From Mayamaea pseudoterrestris (taxonomy: Eukaryota > Bacillariophyta > Bacillariophyceae > Sellaphorales > Sellaphoraceae): a DNA stretch of 64,000 nt. The notes below the pieces were generated by a model that worked only from the letters and a program-made list of their open reading frames with translations, was not told the DNA's origin and ran no database searches. Positions 33,419-41,593 of the stretch are shown piece after piece. The translations under genes were made by a program, and so were the position numbers. The stretch covers positions 248,001 through 312,000 of the forward strand of contig BROI01000026.1 in assembly GCA_027923505.1 (NCBI GenBank), in the 5' to 3' direction. How positions within the stretch are numbered: the first letter of the stretch is position 1; each line of letters starts with the position of its first letter.

Positions 33419-35572
33419 ATGATGCGCTTTATCAATCTCTTGTTACTCGTGCTATCCATCAGCAAGTCTGTGAGCGGCCAGTTCAAATGCACTTTGAACG
33501 CGTCGGATGAAGACACTTGCCTCAAAACCGTCGGAGACGATGATGCTCACTGCGCATGGTGTTCGCTCGGAGGCTTTGCTTTTTGCATGAGTGAGCAAGC
33601 GGCCGAAGCAATGGAGCAGACGTTGCATGCGGAATGTGAACGATTTGGTGATAATGACGATGACGACAGCAAGAAGAGCGATGATGATCGCGTGGTTCCA
33701 CCGGGAGCGGACGATGTTTTTCCTTCCACGGACGATCAAGCTGCCGCGGATGATGACAAGCACAAGCCGAAATCCGATGACGACGCAGTAACTCCAACAG
33801 ATGATAATGTTCCTGACAACTTCTGGACTTGCTTGCAGGAAAAGGATCAGACGAAATGCGACAATCAAGGATGCGTTTGGTGCACGGCCAAGTCGGCTGG
33901 ATTTAGTCTGTGCATGGCTGGTCCGGCTGCGGAGCAAGCGGAAGGAAGCGACTTTTTTGAATGTGACAATAAGAACATTGCTGATGAGACTGTTATATTC
34001 GCTGTCGACCGTCTTGCTACAAGTCTTACTGATACTGCATCAGATCCGTTTGATGCCACATGCGTGAAAGCTTTTTTGGAGGAGCAAACCGAGGAAGCTT
34101 GCACATCAACGAGCGACCAGGATGGAGACTATTGCAAGTGGTGTTCGCTTGCTGGCATGACGAACCTTTGCTTGACGCCGGAGCAAGCCGACAAGGGACA
34201 AGCGTTGGGAATCACCTGTTTGGATTTTGACGCGAGTTTAGTCGCGCGCGGAGAATCAGAGCAAGCTATTCCTGCGCTATCAGCTCCACTGTACGACACT
34301 GCCTGCATGATGGCGCTTTTGCAGGATCATTCTGCAAGTGGTTGTGCTTCTGCAGTTGACTCTGATGGATCTCCGTGCGAATATTGCCCCATTTTGCAAG
34401 GCTCGCTCGACTTGTGCTTGACCTCGGACCAAGTATCGTTGCTCGAGCAGTCGGGCGTGTCTTGTGAGGCAAGTGAGGTTGAAATGCTGCATGATGATCC
34501 TTACGACACCTCCTGCATTGTGTCATCTTTGTCGGGCGCTAACAAGGATGCTTGCATCTCGACGATGGACGATGGTGGCAAGGCTTGTCGATACTGCAGC
34601 GTTGGCGGCGTCGCTTCAATTTGTTTGACGGATGCGCAGGCGGAATTGGCGGGTGGATATGGGCTTGAATGTGACGAAAATACTGCCGCTGGTCAGCTCC
34701 AAGACAATCCGTATGATGCATCATGCATTATGGCGTATTTGCAGGACCAATCGGAGGAGAGCTGCGTTTCAGCCTTGGATGAGGATGGTGACGCTTGTCA
34801 GTACTGTACCTTGCAGGGCGCTGTCAATTTGTGCTTGACTCCGTCGCAGGCGGACATTGCTGGTGGGTTGGGTGTTGAATGCAATGGTCGAAGTGTTGAT
34901 GCGGCTGCCATGGCGCAGGATACCCCATTGGAAGCGAATGATATCTTCGACATGACATGCGTCAAGGCCTACCTCAATGACCAGTCGAAGGATTTTTGCC
35001 GATCGACGATGGACGGGGATGGAGCAGTCTGCAAGTGGTGTCATACGCCGCAATCGGGAGACATTTGCTTCACGGAGACGCAGGGCGATATTGCAAGTCA
35101 GATTGGTATGTGGTGCGACGATGACGAGATGACTGCACCAGATAATTCGCAGGTCGACATTCCCGATGACTTTTGGACTTGTCTCCAAAACTTTGACGAG
35201 ACTGGTTGTAGCTCAAGCTGTACTTGGTGTGACACTAGTGTCGGCATGGGATTTTGCCTGTCTACGCCGGTGGCGCAATCGACCAAGGAATGCACATTCT
35301 TTGACTGCAATTTCAAGGGCGAGGAAACGGTAGAAGCGAACGAGTTGGTTGTTGCCTCTAGCGATCTTTATGACCCAACTTGCTTGGGCGCGGGCATGGG
35401 ATCAGATGACGCTGAAAGTGTCTGCAACTCGACAATGGACAGCTCTGGAAGTAGGTGCGTCTGGTGCAATGTTGCGGGTGTATTTGGTGTTTGCGTTTCG
35501 GATGACCAAGCTTCCATGATGGGAGACTATCTACAATGCAACTCTGCGACGCCTTTGATCGCTGTCGCATGA
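33419..35572 (+). CDS. Secreted nine-module cysteine-rich repeat protein
   Basis: The ATG at 33419 (a second ATG follows directly) gives 717 aa starting MMRFINLLLLVLSISKSVSG, a clear signal peptide. The rest is nine modules of about 55-65 residues, each with six cysteines in the order C-x(10-14)-C-x(6-11)-C-x2-C-x(7-9)-C-x(13-17)-C. The central CxWC/CxYC pair is the best conserved (CAWC, CVWC, CKWC, CEYC, CRYC, CQYC, CKWC, CTWC, CVWC). An aspartate-rich linker rich in DDD/SDDD lies between modules 1 and 2 (about residues 75-135), and the whole protein is strongly acidic. Modules 2 and 8 are a shorter variant starting with DxFWTCLQ. I do not recognise the family. Secretion, many disulphides and acidity suggest a cell-wall or extracellular protein, perhaps cation binding, but that is inference. 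Confidence 0.85.
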   Translation: MMRFINLLLLVLSISKSVSGQFKCTLNASDEDTCLKTVGDDDAHCAWCSLGGFAFCMSEQAAEAMEQTLHAECERFGDNDDDDSKKSDDDRVVPPGADDVFPSTDDQAAADDDKHKPKSDDDAVTPTDDNVPDNFWTCLQEKDQTKCDNQGCVWCTAKSAGFSLCMAGPAAEQAEGSDFFECDNKNIADETVIFAVDRLATSLTDTASDPFDATCVKAFLEEQTEEACTSTSDQDGDYCKWCSLAGMTNLCLTPEQADKGQALGITCLDFDASLVARGESEQAIPALSAPLYDTACMMALLQDHSASGCASAVDSDGSPCEYCPILQGSLDLCLTSDQVSLLEQSGVSCEASEVEMLHDDPYDTSCIVSSLSGANKDACISTMDDGGKACRYCSVGGVASICLTDAQAELAGGYGLECDENTAAGQLQDNPYDASCIMAYLQDQSEESCVSALDEDGDACQYCTLQGAVNLCLTPSQADIAGGLGVECNGRSVDAAAMAQDTPLEANDIFDMTCVKAYLNDQSKDFCRSTMDGDGAVCKWCHTPQSGDICFTETQGDIASQIGMWCDDDEMTAPDNSQVDIPDDFWTCLQNFDETGCSSSCTWCDTSVGMGFCLSTPVAQSTKECTFFDCNFKGEETVEANELVVASSDLYDPTCLGAGMGSDDAESVCNSTMDSSGSRCVWCNVAGVFGVCVSDDQASMMGDYLQCNSATPLIAVA

Positions 35573-35793
35573 GAATAAAGGTAACTATGATATATGGGCA
35601 AGGACTTATAGACAAGGTTTATATTACGAACGTTACATAGTCAATGAATATGCTTTGTAGTTTCATACTATACTTGGCGGTAATTGCCTCCGTCTATTAT
35701 GTCATTATAAAATTATGTAAAAGGTGCGAAGTGCAGCGTATCTCGAACGCAACGAGGAAGACCCAGGCGTGTATATTCCAATGCACTCCTCGA

Positions 35794-36157
35794 TTATTCG
35801 CGCTTTATCACTTCAACCTTGACCAATTGATCGCCAGGAACCATTGCTTGCTGTAACTTTCGAACGACTTGTTGTTTTATAGGGCTGTCACTCGCCAGAT
35901 AATCACTGGAATCAATCGTTCTCTCTTCGCGACAATCACACAGAATAATATTCTTACTGAAATAATTGTACGACAGCAAATAAAGTAATCAGATATCAGA
36001 GAAGTAGGCCTTATTCAAAATGGTTAACTTACAGTCTATCCATGCATACAAATGTACCCGTCACGCGACGACCGTCCGCGAGAGTACATTTGAATCGCTG
36101 CCCCAACAGCTTTTGCATCTTCGCTTGTGCCTCTGTAAGATCATCAAACTGCGACAT
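35794..36157 (-). CDS. NAA38: NAA38/LSMD1-like LSM protein, NatC auxiliary subunit, two exons
   Basis: The exons are 36033-36157 and 35794-35956 (95 aa), joined across a 76-bp GTAAGT...CAG intron. The spliced protein begins MSQFDDLTEAQAKMQKLLGQ. The LSM fold is seen in FKCTLADGRRVTGTFVCMDR (Sm1, with the DGR turn), then NIILCDCREE (Sm1 end) and AMVPGDQLVKVEV (Sm2). The Sm2 AMVPG-x2-x-V-x2-EV pattern matches NAA38/LSMD1 closely and not the U6-type LSm proteins. In the known family it is the small auxiliary subunit of the NatC N-terminal acetyltransferase, with NAA30 and NAA35, in the cytosol. The gene is too small and split to show as a long open frame. Its stop lies about 220 bp from that of the cysteine-rich protein, with which it converges. 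Confidence 0.82.
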
Positions 36158-36415
36158 AATAAAGCTTAAGCTATAAGCGTTTTAGCGCCGTGGTCGCAAT
36201 GTACACCAACTCTATACTCGCGATTGATTGTCATTTGAAGACTGCAGAAAATCTCCATGGTGATGGATGCGCGACGGCGGAACAAACACTCGAATACCGG
36301 AAAGGCATTGCTACTACTTTAAAGCTCACCAACAAATTCCCTACCTGGTTAGTTCGAAGTCGGCCTATAATCAAGTAATAACATAACTAATGCAAAGCCA
36401 TAAGTCTAAATACAT

Positions 36416-39400
36416 CTAACGTTCTACCGTTGGCGGAAGTCGCACAGATTTTTTGCTAGAGGCAGAGAAATAACCCACGGCTTCCTCGCCCTCGGCAATA
36501 GGTTGTGTGTCGCTTGAACGTCGCATCGATGTCACCTTTACTGTATCATCTGGTAGTGATATATCATATGTCACAGGCTGTGGTGCCCATATAGAGCTGA
36601 ATTGGCGGCGCGTCCACTGAGCATCCGGGGCTGGATTCACACCACCTACATCCAATGGATGGGCAGGCTTCGAGTGCAACGAGAAAACATTTACACCTGC
36701 AGCGACGAAATAGTCGGCGCGAGACAACTCTTCCATGAGTGGACGCCGCGATCTGTCACGTCTCAAGCACATCTTGATCATACTTCGAGCGTGCGAGTCC
36801 ACGTGAGACGCGTGCTTGTCGGCGAAGAGTGGGTCGGCATCATCTGCCGCATCGTCGCGTACATTGAAGTTGACAATAGTTTGACGCGTCGCATCGTCGT
36901 CAGCTTCAAAAAACGGCGGTCGTCCTGTGAGGCACTGGTAGGTAAGGCACCCCAGCGCCCACGTGTCAGCCTGCTTAGTCGGCACTGCTCCCATTACAAC
37001 TTCCGGCGGAAGATACGAGGTGGTGCCTTCAATACGGTCATCTTCTTCGCTCTCTTCCAGGTCGTTCTCAGTCAACGATTTACCCTTCATTGTACCGCGC
37101 CCTTGTGGCTTCCAGTCACCGTCGCGTAGATTCGTTAAAAGGCCTTTTGCAATTGATCGAACCATCGCCTTTGCCTCATGCGTGACTGGTCGGCAGCCAC
37201 CAAAGTCGGTAATTTTAATATGACCAGTCTCTGTGATCAATATGTTCTCAGCTTTAAGATCACTGTATACCAGCCCGATGTCATGTATACTCATCAACGC
37301 CGCAATGACAGATCCAACAACGTATCGAGTCGACGGGTCGTCCAGCGAGCCGTGTCTTCGAAGCAGCGAATGCAAATCTCCCCGACTGGCATACTCAAGA
37401 ACCAAGTAGGCACCATCTTGGAAGCGGAAGCTCGAAATCAACCGAGCAATACCAGGATGCGACAAAATGCGAAGAACAGCAATCTCCCGTTGCACCGACG
37501 ATTCATACCCGAGCTCTCTGATCTTTTCTGTCGAAATTACTTTGACAGCATATTCAGGCCAATAGGATCGAGTCGTAGTCTTGTCAATCAAGCGGGCATA
37601 CCGAACCTTGCCAAAAGCACCTTGTCCCAAGTCGTGACCAAACACTAGGTCATGAAACTTTAAATCCGGTAGCAATGTTGGCGTCTCGGCCATTTGGACT
37701 TTGCTCCAAGACGATGCGCCTGTCTCTTCCTCTGGCGGTTTCATTGCATCCATGTACTGTTTAACATATTCTAGCCCTGACAACGTCGCGTGTGTAGCCG
37801 CCTGTTCATTTGATTCATTCACCGAGGAAGGCGCAATCGGCCGCTTGTGCCTCAATGACGCACCAACTACGGGCGGTACTGACTTTACTGCCCACGGTGC
37901 TACGCCAGTAATAGTAGATGGTGGGTTGACTCTACCAGCAGTTGACGTAGCCCACGGTGCTACGCCGGTAACAGTCAATGGCGGCTGCGAGCCGCCACTT
38001 GCACACGGAGATTTGCCGCGATCAATCTGGCTGCGTGCCGCTGGAGGAGGCATCATTGGCGACGATTGGCCAGGCGGTTTCCATGATCCCATGCCAGCCT
38101 TGAGCGAAGTGTCCAGAATAACAGTTTCCTGTGGACCAGTCGGAAAAATGCGCGTTGGCTCCCTTGACGTGTGGGCACCACTTAATGTGCTGTTCAGAGC
38201 CATTTCGGCGAAGAGCAAATTTGCAACTTGCTCAAATATTCGTTCGTTCTGCTTTTGCAAATCCTTCAGGACATGGTAAGTCATTTTCCTTACAGTTGGA
38301 TTCCAAGACGGCTGTTGTCTCACCAGGGCAGGAAGCAGTATTTCGATTGACGCTTGGTAATGTCTTGCGATTATACGCTGAAAGCTTTTGTTCTTGAAAA
38401 ATTCTAGAGCTCGCTCGGCTACTCGTGAATGATCCGACGTCATGCATCGTTTCAGAACAGTCAAGAACTTGTCCAACCAAGCGATCGTGCATTCATCATC
38501 CTCGCTCCACAAGCTCATATACGTATCCACTTCATGTAGCAGCAATACTTGTTTGGGTGTATTACCAACCAGCGGAAATATGTCAGTGTGTAACAAGGCG
38601 ACAATCGTCAGTGGTACCAACGACCTTTTCTTTTGCAACAAAATGGCCGTGCACTTGACGAGCGGCTCATGATACAGTTCCAGCACAGATACTTGATCGC
38701 GCCAAAGTACCATGGCATCCGGTTTGTGCAAAGGTATCAGTAACTGTACAAGTAGCTGCTCGTGCGAATCTTGAACCTTCGACACACCCAGCAAAATCCG
38801 AAGCAAGACTTGGAGCGTGATTCGAATCCCCGCTGCCCGTGTATTTTCCTGCCGCAATCCGGACGACGTCGCGGTAGTCGAGTAAATATACTGCGTCCAG
38901 ACTTGTCCCAGCAGCTTTCTGCATACTAGGCGTTGCGTAGCACTGGATACAAGGTAGATATGCCCGCACACCCTTTCTAATTCCTGCATGTGCTGGTCCC
39001 ATTCATGTTGGAAGCGCTGAGTGACAGTTTGCGCAAGCGTATACTGCTCGAGGCGAGATTTTGGATCGGAAAGCTCCGTCGTCGCTGGTTGTTGCGTCTT
39101 GCTCCCAGCAAGTGATACTATTGCGTTAGCCTTTGTCAATGACTGTGTGAATGAATTCATTTGCGACTGCAGAAAGGGCAAGTTTTGAATGTATTTAAAG
39201 AGAGCCTTGATGATTGCAGTGTCGCCCAGACGCAGTAAATGGGCGAAGAGTCCACTGCAATAAATTGCATCATCATAATCATTATATTTTGTCGTAACAT
39301 TAACAGGATCGACGCTCGCAGCTTCAGCTTCTGAATTCTTCATGTTAAGATCCATCCAATAGACGAGCCATTGCGTCGCTCGAACGGCATCCAATATGTT

Positions 39401-39685
39401 TGGCAAAGAAATCTCTTGGGCGCTCAAACTTGATTCTACAAAGGGATTCGCTCTTGTCAGCGTCATGGATGCCGCATCATTTGGACTATAAACGTTGACA
39501 ATCCAATCAATGATGCTTTGGTAGGTTTCCCGAGAAAGTGGAGCAGAGTCTTCGACGGTGGTTCCTTGGTAGTTGACATTGTCGTCGTTGCAGCCGAGCC
39601 AGTTCTCAAAGCATTGCATGACATCCTGCGACTCGGGAACGTATACTCCAACCGTTTCGAGTATTTCAATTAGATGCTGCTGCAT
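36416..39685 (-). CDS. PP2A B56-like repeat region fused to a Ser/Thr protein kinase
   Basis: This is one uninterrupted 1089-aa frame. Residues from about 140, and most clearly 300-495, match the HEAT-like B56 (PPP2R5) regulatory subunit family: LLIPLHK, LYHEPLVKC, HEVDTYMSL, VAERALEFFKN and WNPTVRKMTYHVLK line up in order. A low-complexity linker (about 495-670) contains two copies of TGVAPWA. Residues 677 to about 993 form a protein kinase. Its parts are the glycine loop GQGAFGKV, VAIK-equivalent YAVKVIS, catalytic loop VYSDLKAENI (Asp kept, HRD replaced by YSD) and DFGG. It also has an acidic insert in the activation segment and GTTSYLPPEV. The kinase is nearest PDK1/AGC-like enzymes by eye. 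B56 proteins normally target PP2A phosphatase to substrates, so this one chain may join a phosphatase-targeting module to a kinase. Divergent neighbour is dapA. Confidence 0.85.
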   Translation of the reverse strand: MQQHLIEILETVGVYVPESQDVMQCFENWLGCNDDNVNYQGTTVEDSAPLSRETYQSIIDWIVNVYSPNDAASMTLTRANPFVESSLSAQEISLPNILDAVRATQWLVYWMDLNMKNSEAEAASVDPVNVTTKYNDYDDAIYCSGLFAHLLRLGDTAIIKALFKYIQNLPFLQSQMNSFTQSLTKANAIVSLAGSKTQQPATTELSDPKSRLEQYTLAQTVTQRFQHEWDQHMQELERVCGHIYLVSSATQRLVCRKLLGQVWTQYIYSTTATSSGLRQENTRAAGIRITLQVLLRILLGVSKVQDSHEQLLVQLLIPLHKPDAMVLWRDQVSVLELYHEPLVKCTAILLQKKRSLVPLTIVALLHTDIFPLVGNTPKQVLLLHEVDTYMSLWSEDDECTIAWLDKFLTVLKRCMTSDHSRVAERALEFFKNKSFQRIIARHYQASIEILLPALVRQQPSWNPTVRKMTYHVLKDLQKQNERIFEQVANLLFAEMALNSTLSGAHTSREPTRIFPTGPQETVILDTSLKAGMGSWKPPGQSSPMMPPPAARSQIDRGKSPCASGGSQPPLTVTGVAPWATSTAGRVNPPSTITGVAPWAVKSVPPVVGASLRHKRPIAPSSVNESNEQAATHATLSGLEYVKQYMDAMKPPEEETGASSWSKVQMAETPTLLPDLKFHDLVFGHDLGQGAFGKVRYARLIDKTTTRSYWPEYAVKVISTEKIRELGYESSVQREIAVLRILSHPGIARLISSFRFQDGAYLVLEYASRGDLHSLLRRHGSLDDPSTRYVVGSVIAALMSIHDIGLVYSDLKAENILITETGHIKITDFGGCRPVTHEAKAMVRSIAKGLLTNLRDGDWKPQGRGTMKGKSLTENDLEESEEDDRIEGTTSYLPPEVVMGAVPTKQADTWALGCLTYQCLTGRPPFFEADDDATRQTIVNFNVRDDAADDADPLFADKHASHVDSHARSMIKMCLRRDRSRRPLMEELSRADYFVAAGVNVFSLHSKPAHPLDVGGVNPAPDAQWTRRQFSSIWAPQPVTYDISLPDDTVKVTSMRRSSDTQPIAEGEEAVGYFSASSKKSVRLPPTVER

Positions 39686-40085
39686 TTCTTAAAGCGTGCA
39701 ATGGATGTAGAATGTAGGCAGTCGTCGAAGGCAGCAGGGCCGCTTTGGCGCTATACTAGTAGGAAAATTTCAGCCTTTTGAACTGAATTGAGTGTTCGAT
39801 GTACCGGTGGCAGATATTCTGCGAGTGTAATAAAGTCGGGACGGTAGGACGCTTGAGACTTGTTACTTGCGATGGATTCGTTTCGATCTTTTGCGCCGAG
39901 AACCGCTGCGGGTCTTGCCTAAATCTTCCGTCTGTCCATGGACCGTCTGCCGCGCCATCGCGCCAGCCGACCTTGACCGATGTCCACGAAAGGAAAACGC
40001 ATCTCGTCGACGACCGACCGCTTCATCGTCTACCTGGTAGCCTGGTAGCATACTCGCTACTCGTAACAGCAATTAATCGTGAAGA
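39686..40085. promoter_or_regulatory. Divergent promoter between B56-kinase and dapA
   Basis: This 400-bp gap separates head-to-head starts. It includes GTACCGGTGG at 39801-39810, sharing the ACCGGT core with other 5' regions here. No other gene is seen. Confidence 0.35.
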
Positions 40086-41500
40086 ATGATACGAAGGACG
40101 ATAACACAACATTTGCTGTTCCTTTGGGCTGCGATTTCGTCGATTGCGCAAGGTAAGATCCTGCTGCTGGTCGATTCTTGTGTCTCGTCGGCTCGTCGCT
40201 CGTCGTCGGCTGTCACACGCGTCGGAATGCTCCCCTTTTTTCGTTTTACACATTATGGCGAAATTAGATTTTGATATTGTAGAAGCTTTTTGAAAGCCGA
40301 GAGATGAAGGCGCCGATTTTGATTCTTACTCGACAGTCAGTTATCGTCAGCTTTCGGTTAGGTCCACGCTCTCACAATGTATTTTCCTTCCGATAATTGT
40401 TACAGGATTTACTTTTCTCTCCACGTGTGACAGATCAATACAAAGACGGACAGCTCTAAGGGCAAGCAATGCAAATGAATTTGTAAGTATTTTGATTGAC
40501 AGCGCAGTGACGTGCTCACCATGCCTTTGCAGTAGTATTCGTCGTCTTCGTGCGTCCTCCTGCATTCTGGCACGCTTCTAACAATTCAGTCGTCACTTTA
40601 TTACAGATCACTCTTCGACAAGGATCCACAGTTGCTCTTATAACGCCATTCACCGAGGCCGGTGCTGTCGACTATGTAGCCTTGGGTCGACTACTCGATT
40701 TTCACGTCGAAGCTGGGACCGACAATCTTTGCATTCTTGGAACAACTGCCGAAAGCGCTACCATGACCAAGGAAGAACAGAAGAAAGTCATGAAACTGGT
40801 TGTTGATAAGGTAAAGGGCCGAATTCCGATCATGGTTGGAACGGGAACGATAAATCCGGAGTCAGTCAAGGAAATGACCTTGCAGGCTATGGACATGGGT
40901 TGCGATGCTGCGCTCATTGTTACACCATATTATGTCAAGCCGCCGCAGAGAGGACTTGTAAAGCACTATTGGGCCATGGCCGACTTGGGCATGCCCGTTA
41001 TAATTTACAATGTACCGGGACGAACTGGCATTAACATTTTCGACGAAAGCATCGTGCTCGCATCCGAACACGAAAATATTGTAGGACTCAAGGATGCGAC
41101 TGGAGATTTGGCGAGATTGGATAGCATGCTCGAACTACTGGGCGAGAAGAAAAAGGAGTTTTTACTCTACAGTGGAGACGATGGAACGACTGCCGAATAT
41201 GTTTTAAAGGGAGGTGATGGTTGCATATCAGTGACGGCCAACCTGGCGCCGAAGGAAATGCATGACATGGTTGCAGCTGCGCTAGCAGGAGATGCTGACA
41301 CTGCGAAGGCAATAAACGATCGGTTAGACGGTCTGCACACAAATCTGTTTTGCGAAAGCAATCCCATGCCGACCAAGTGGGCGGCCAAGGAGCTTGGACT
41401 AATTGACACTGCATACTGTCGACCGCCTCTTGACGTTTTTGACGAGGCAAACCTCGGATTAAAAGTTACAGATGCATTAAGGAAAGCCGGCTTAGTCTAA
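40086..41500 (+). CDS. dapA: 4-hydroxy-tetrahydrodipicolinate synthase (DapA), plastid, three exons
   Basis: The exons are 40086-40152, 40406-40482 and 40607-41500 (345 aa); both introns have GTAAG donors and CAG acceptors and all phases fit. Exon 1 encodes a signal peptide, MIRRTITQHLLFLWAAISSI, ending AQG. Exon 2 then starts with Phe and a Ser/Thr/Arg-rich stretch (FTFLSTCDRSIQRRTALRAS), the bipartite layout for secondary-plastid import. Exon 3 is a full DapA TIM barrel. GTTAES holds the catalytic Thr94-Thr95, YNVPGRTG holds Tyr182 and the substrate-binding Arg, and GLKDATGD holds the Schiff-base Lys210. The enzyme condenses pyruvate with aspartate semialdehyde in the first committed step of the diaminopimelate route to lysine. 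Family enzymes are often lysine-inhibited tetramers. The N-terminus given here is an inference from splice signals; the catalytic exon is certain. Confidence 0.9.
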
Positions 41501-41593
41501 AGTTCCAATTCATTTCTATATTTCAATCAACTAACATACACTTTTGTCTCTTTCGCAACCTCCGTTTCACTGCACGTCAACGTCCGTCTTTTA

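Noticed and set aside
33452-33937. A 161-codon antisense frame opposite the cysteine-rich protein
   Set aside because: It mirrors the Asp-rich repeats (GAT/GAC read as ATC/GTC) and has no signal or motif of its own.
38810-38830. tRNA B-box-like GATTCGAATCC
   Set aside because: It lies inside the B56-kinase coding sequence and no cloverleaf can be drawn around it.
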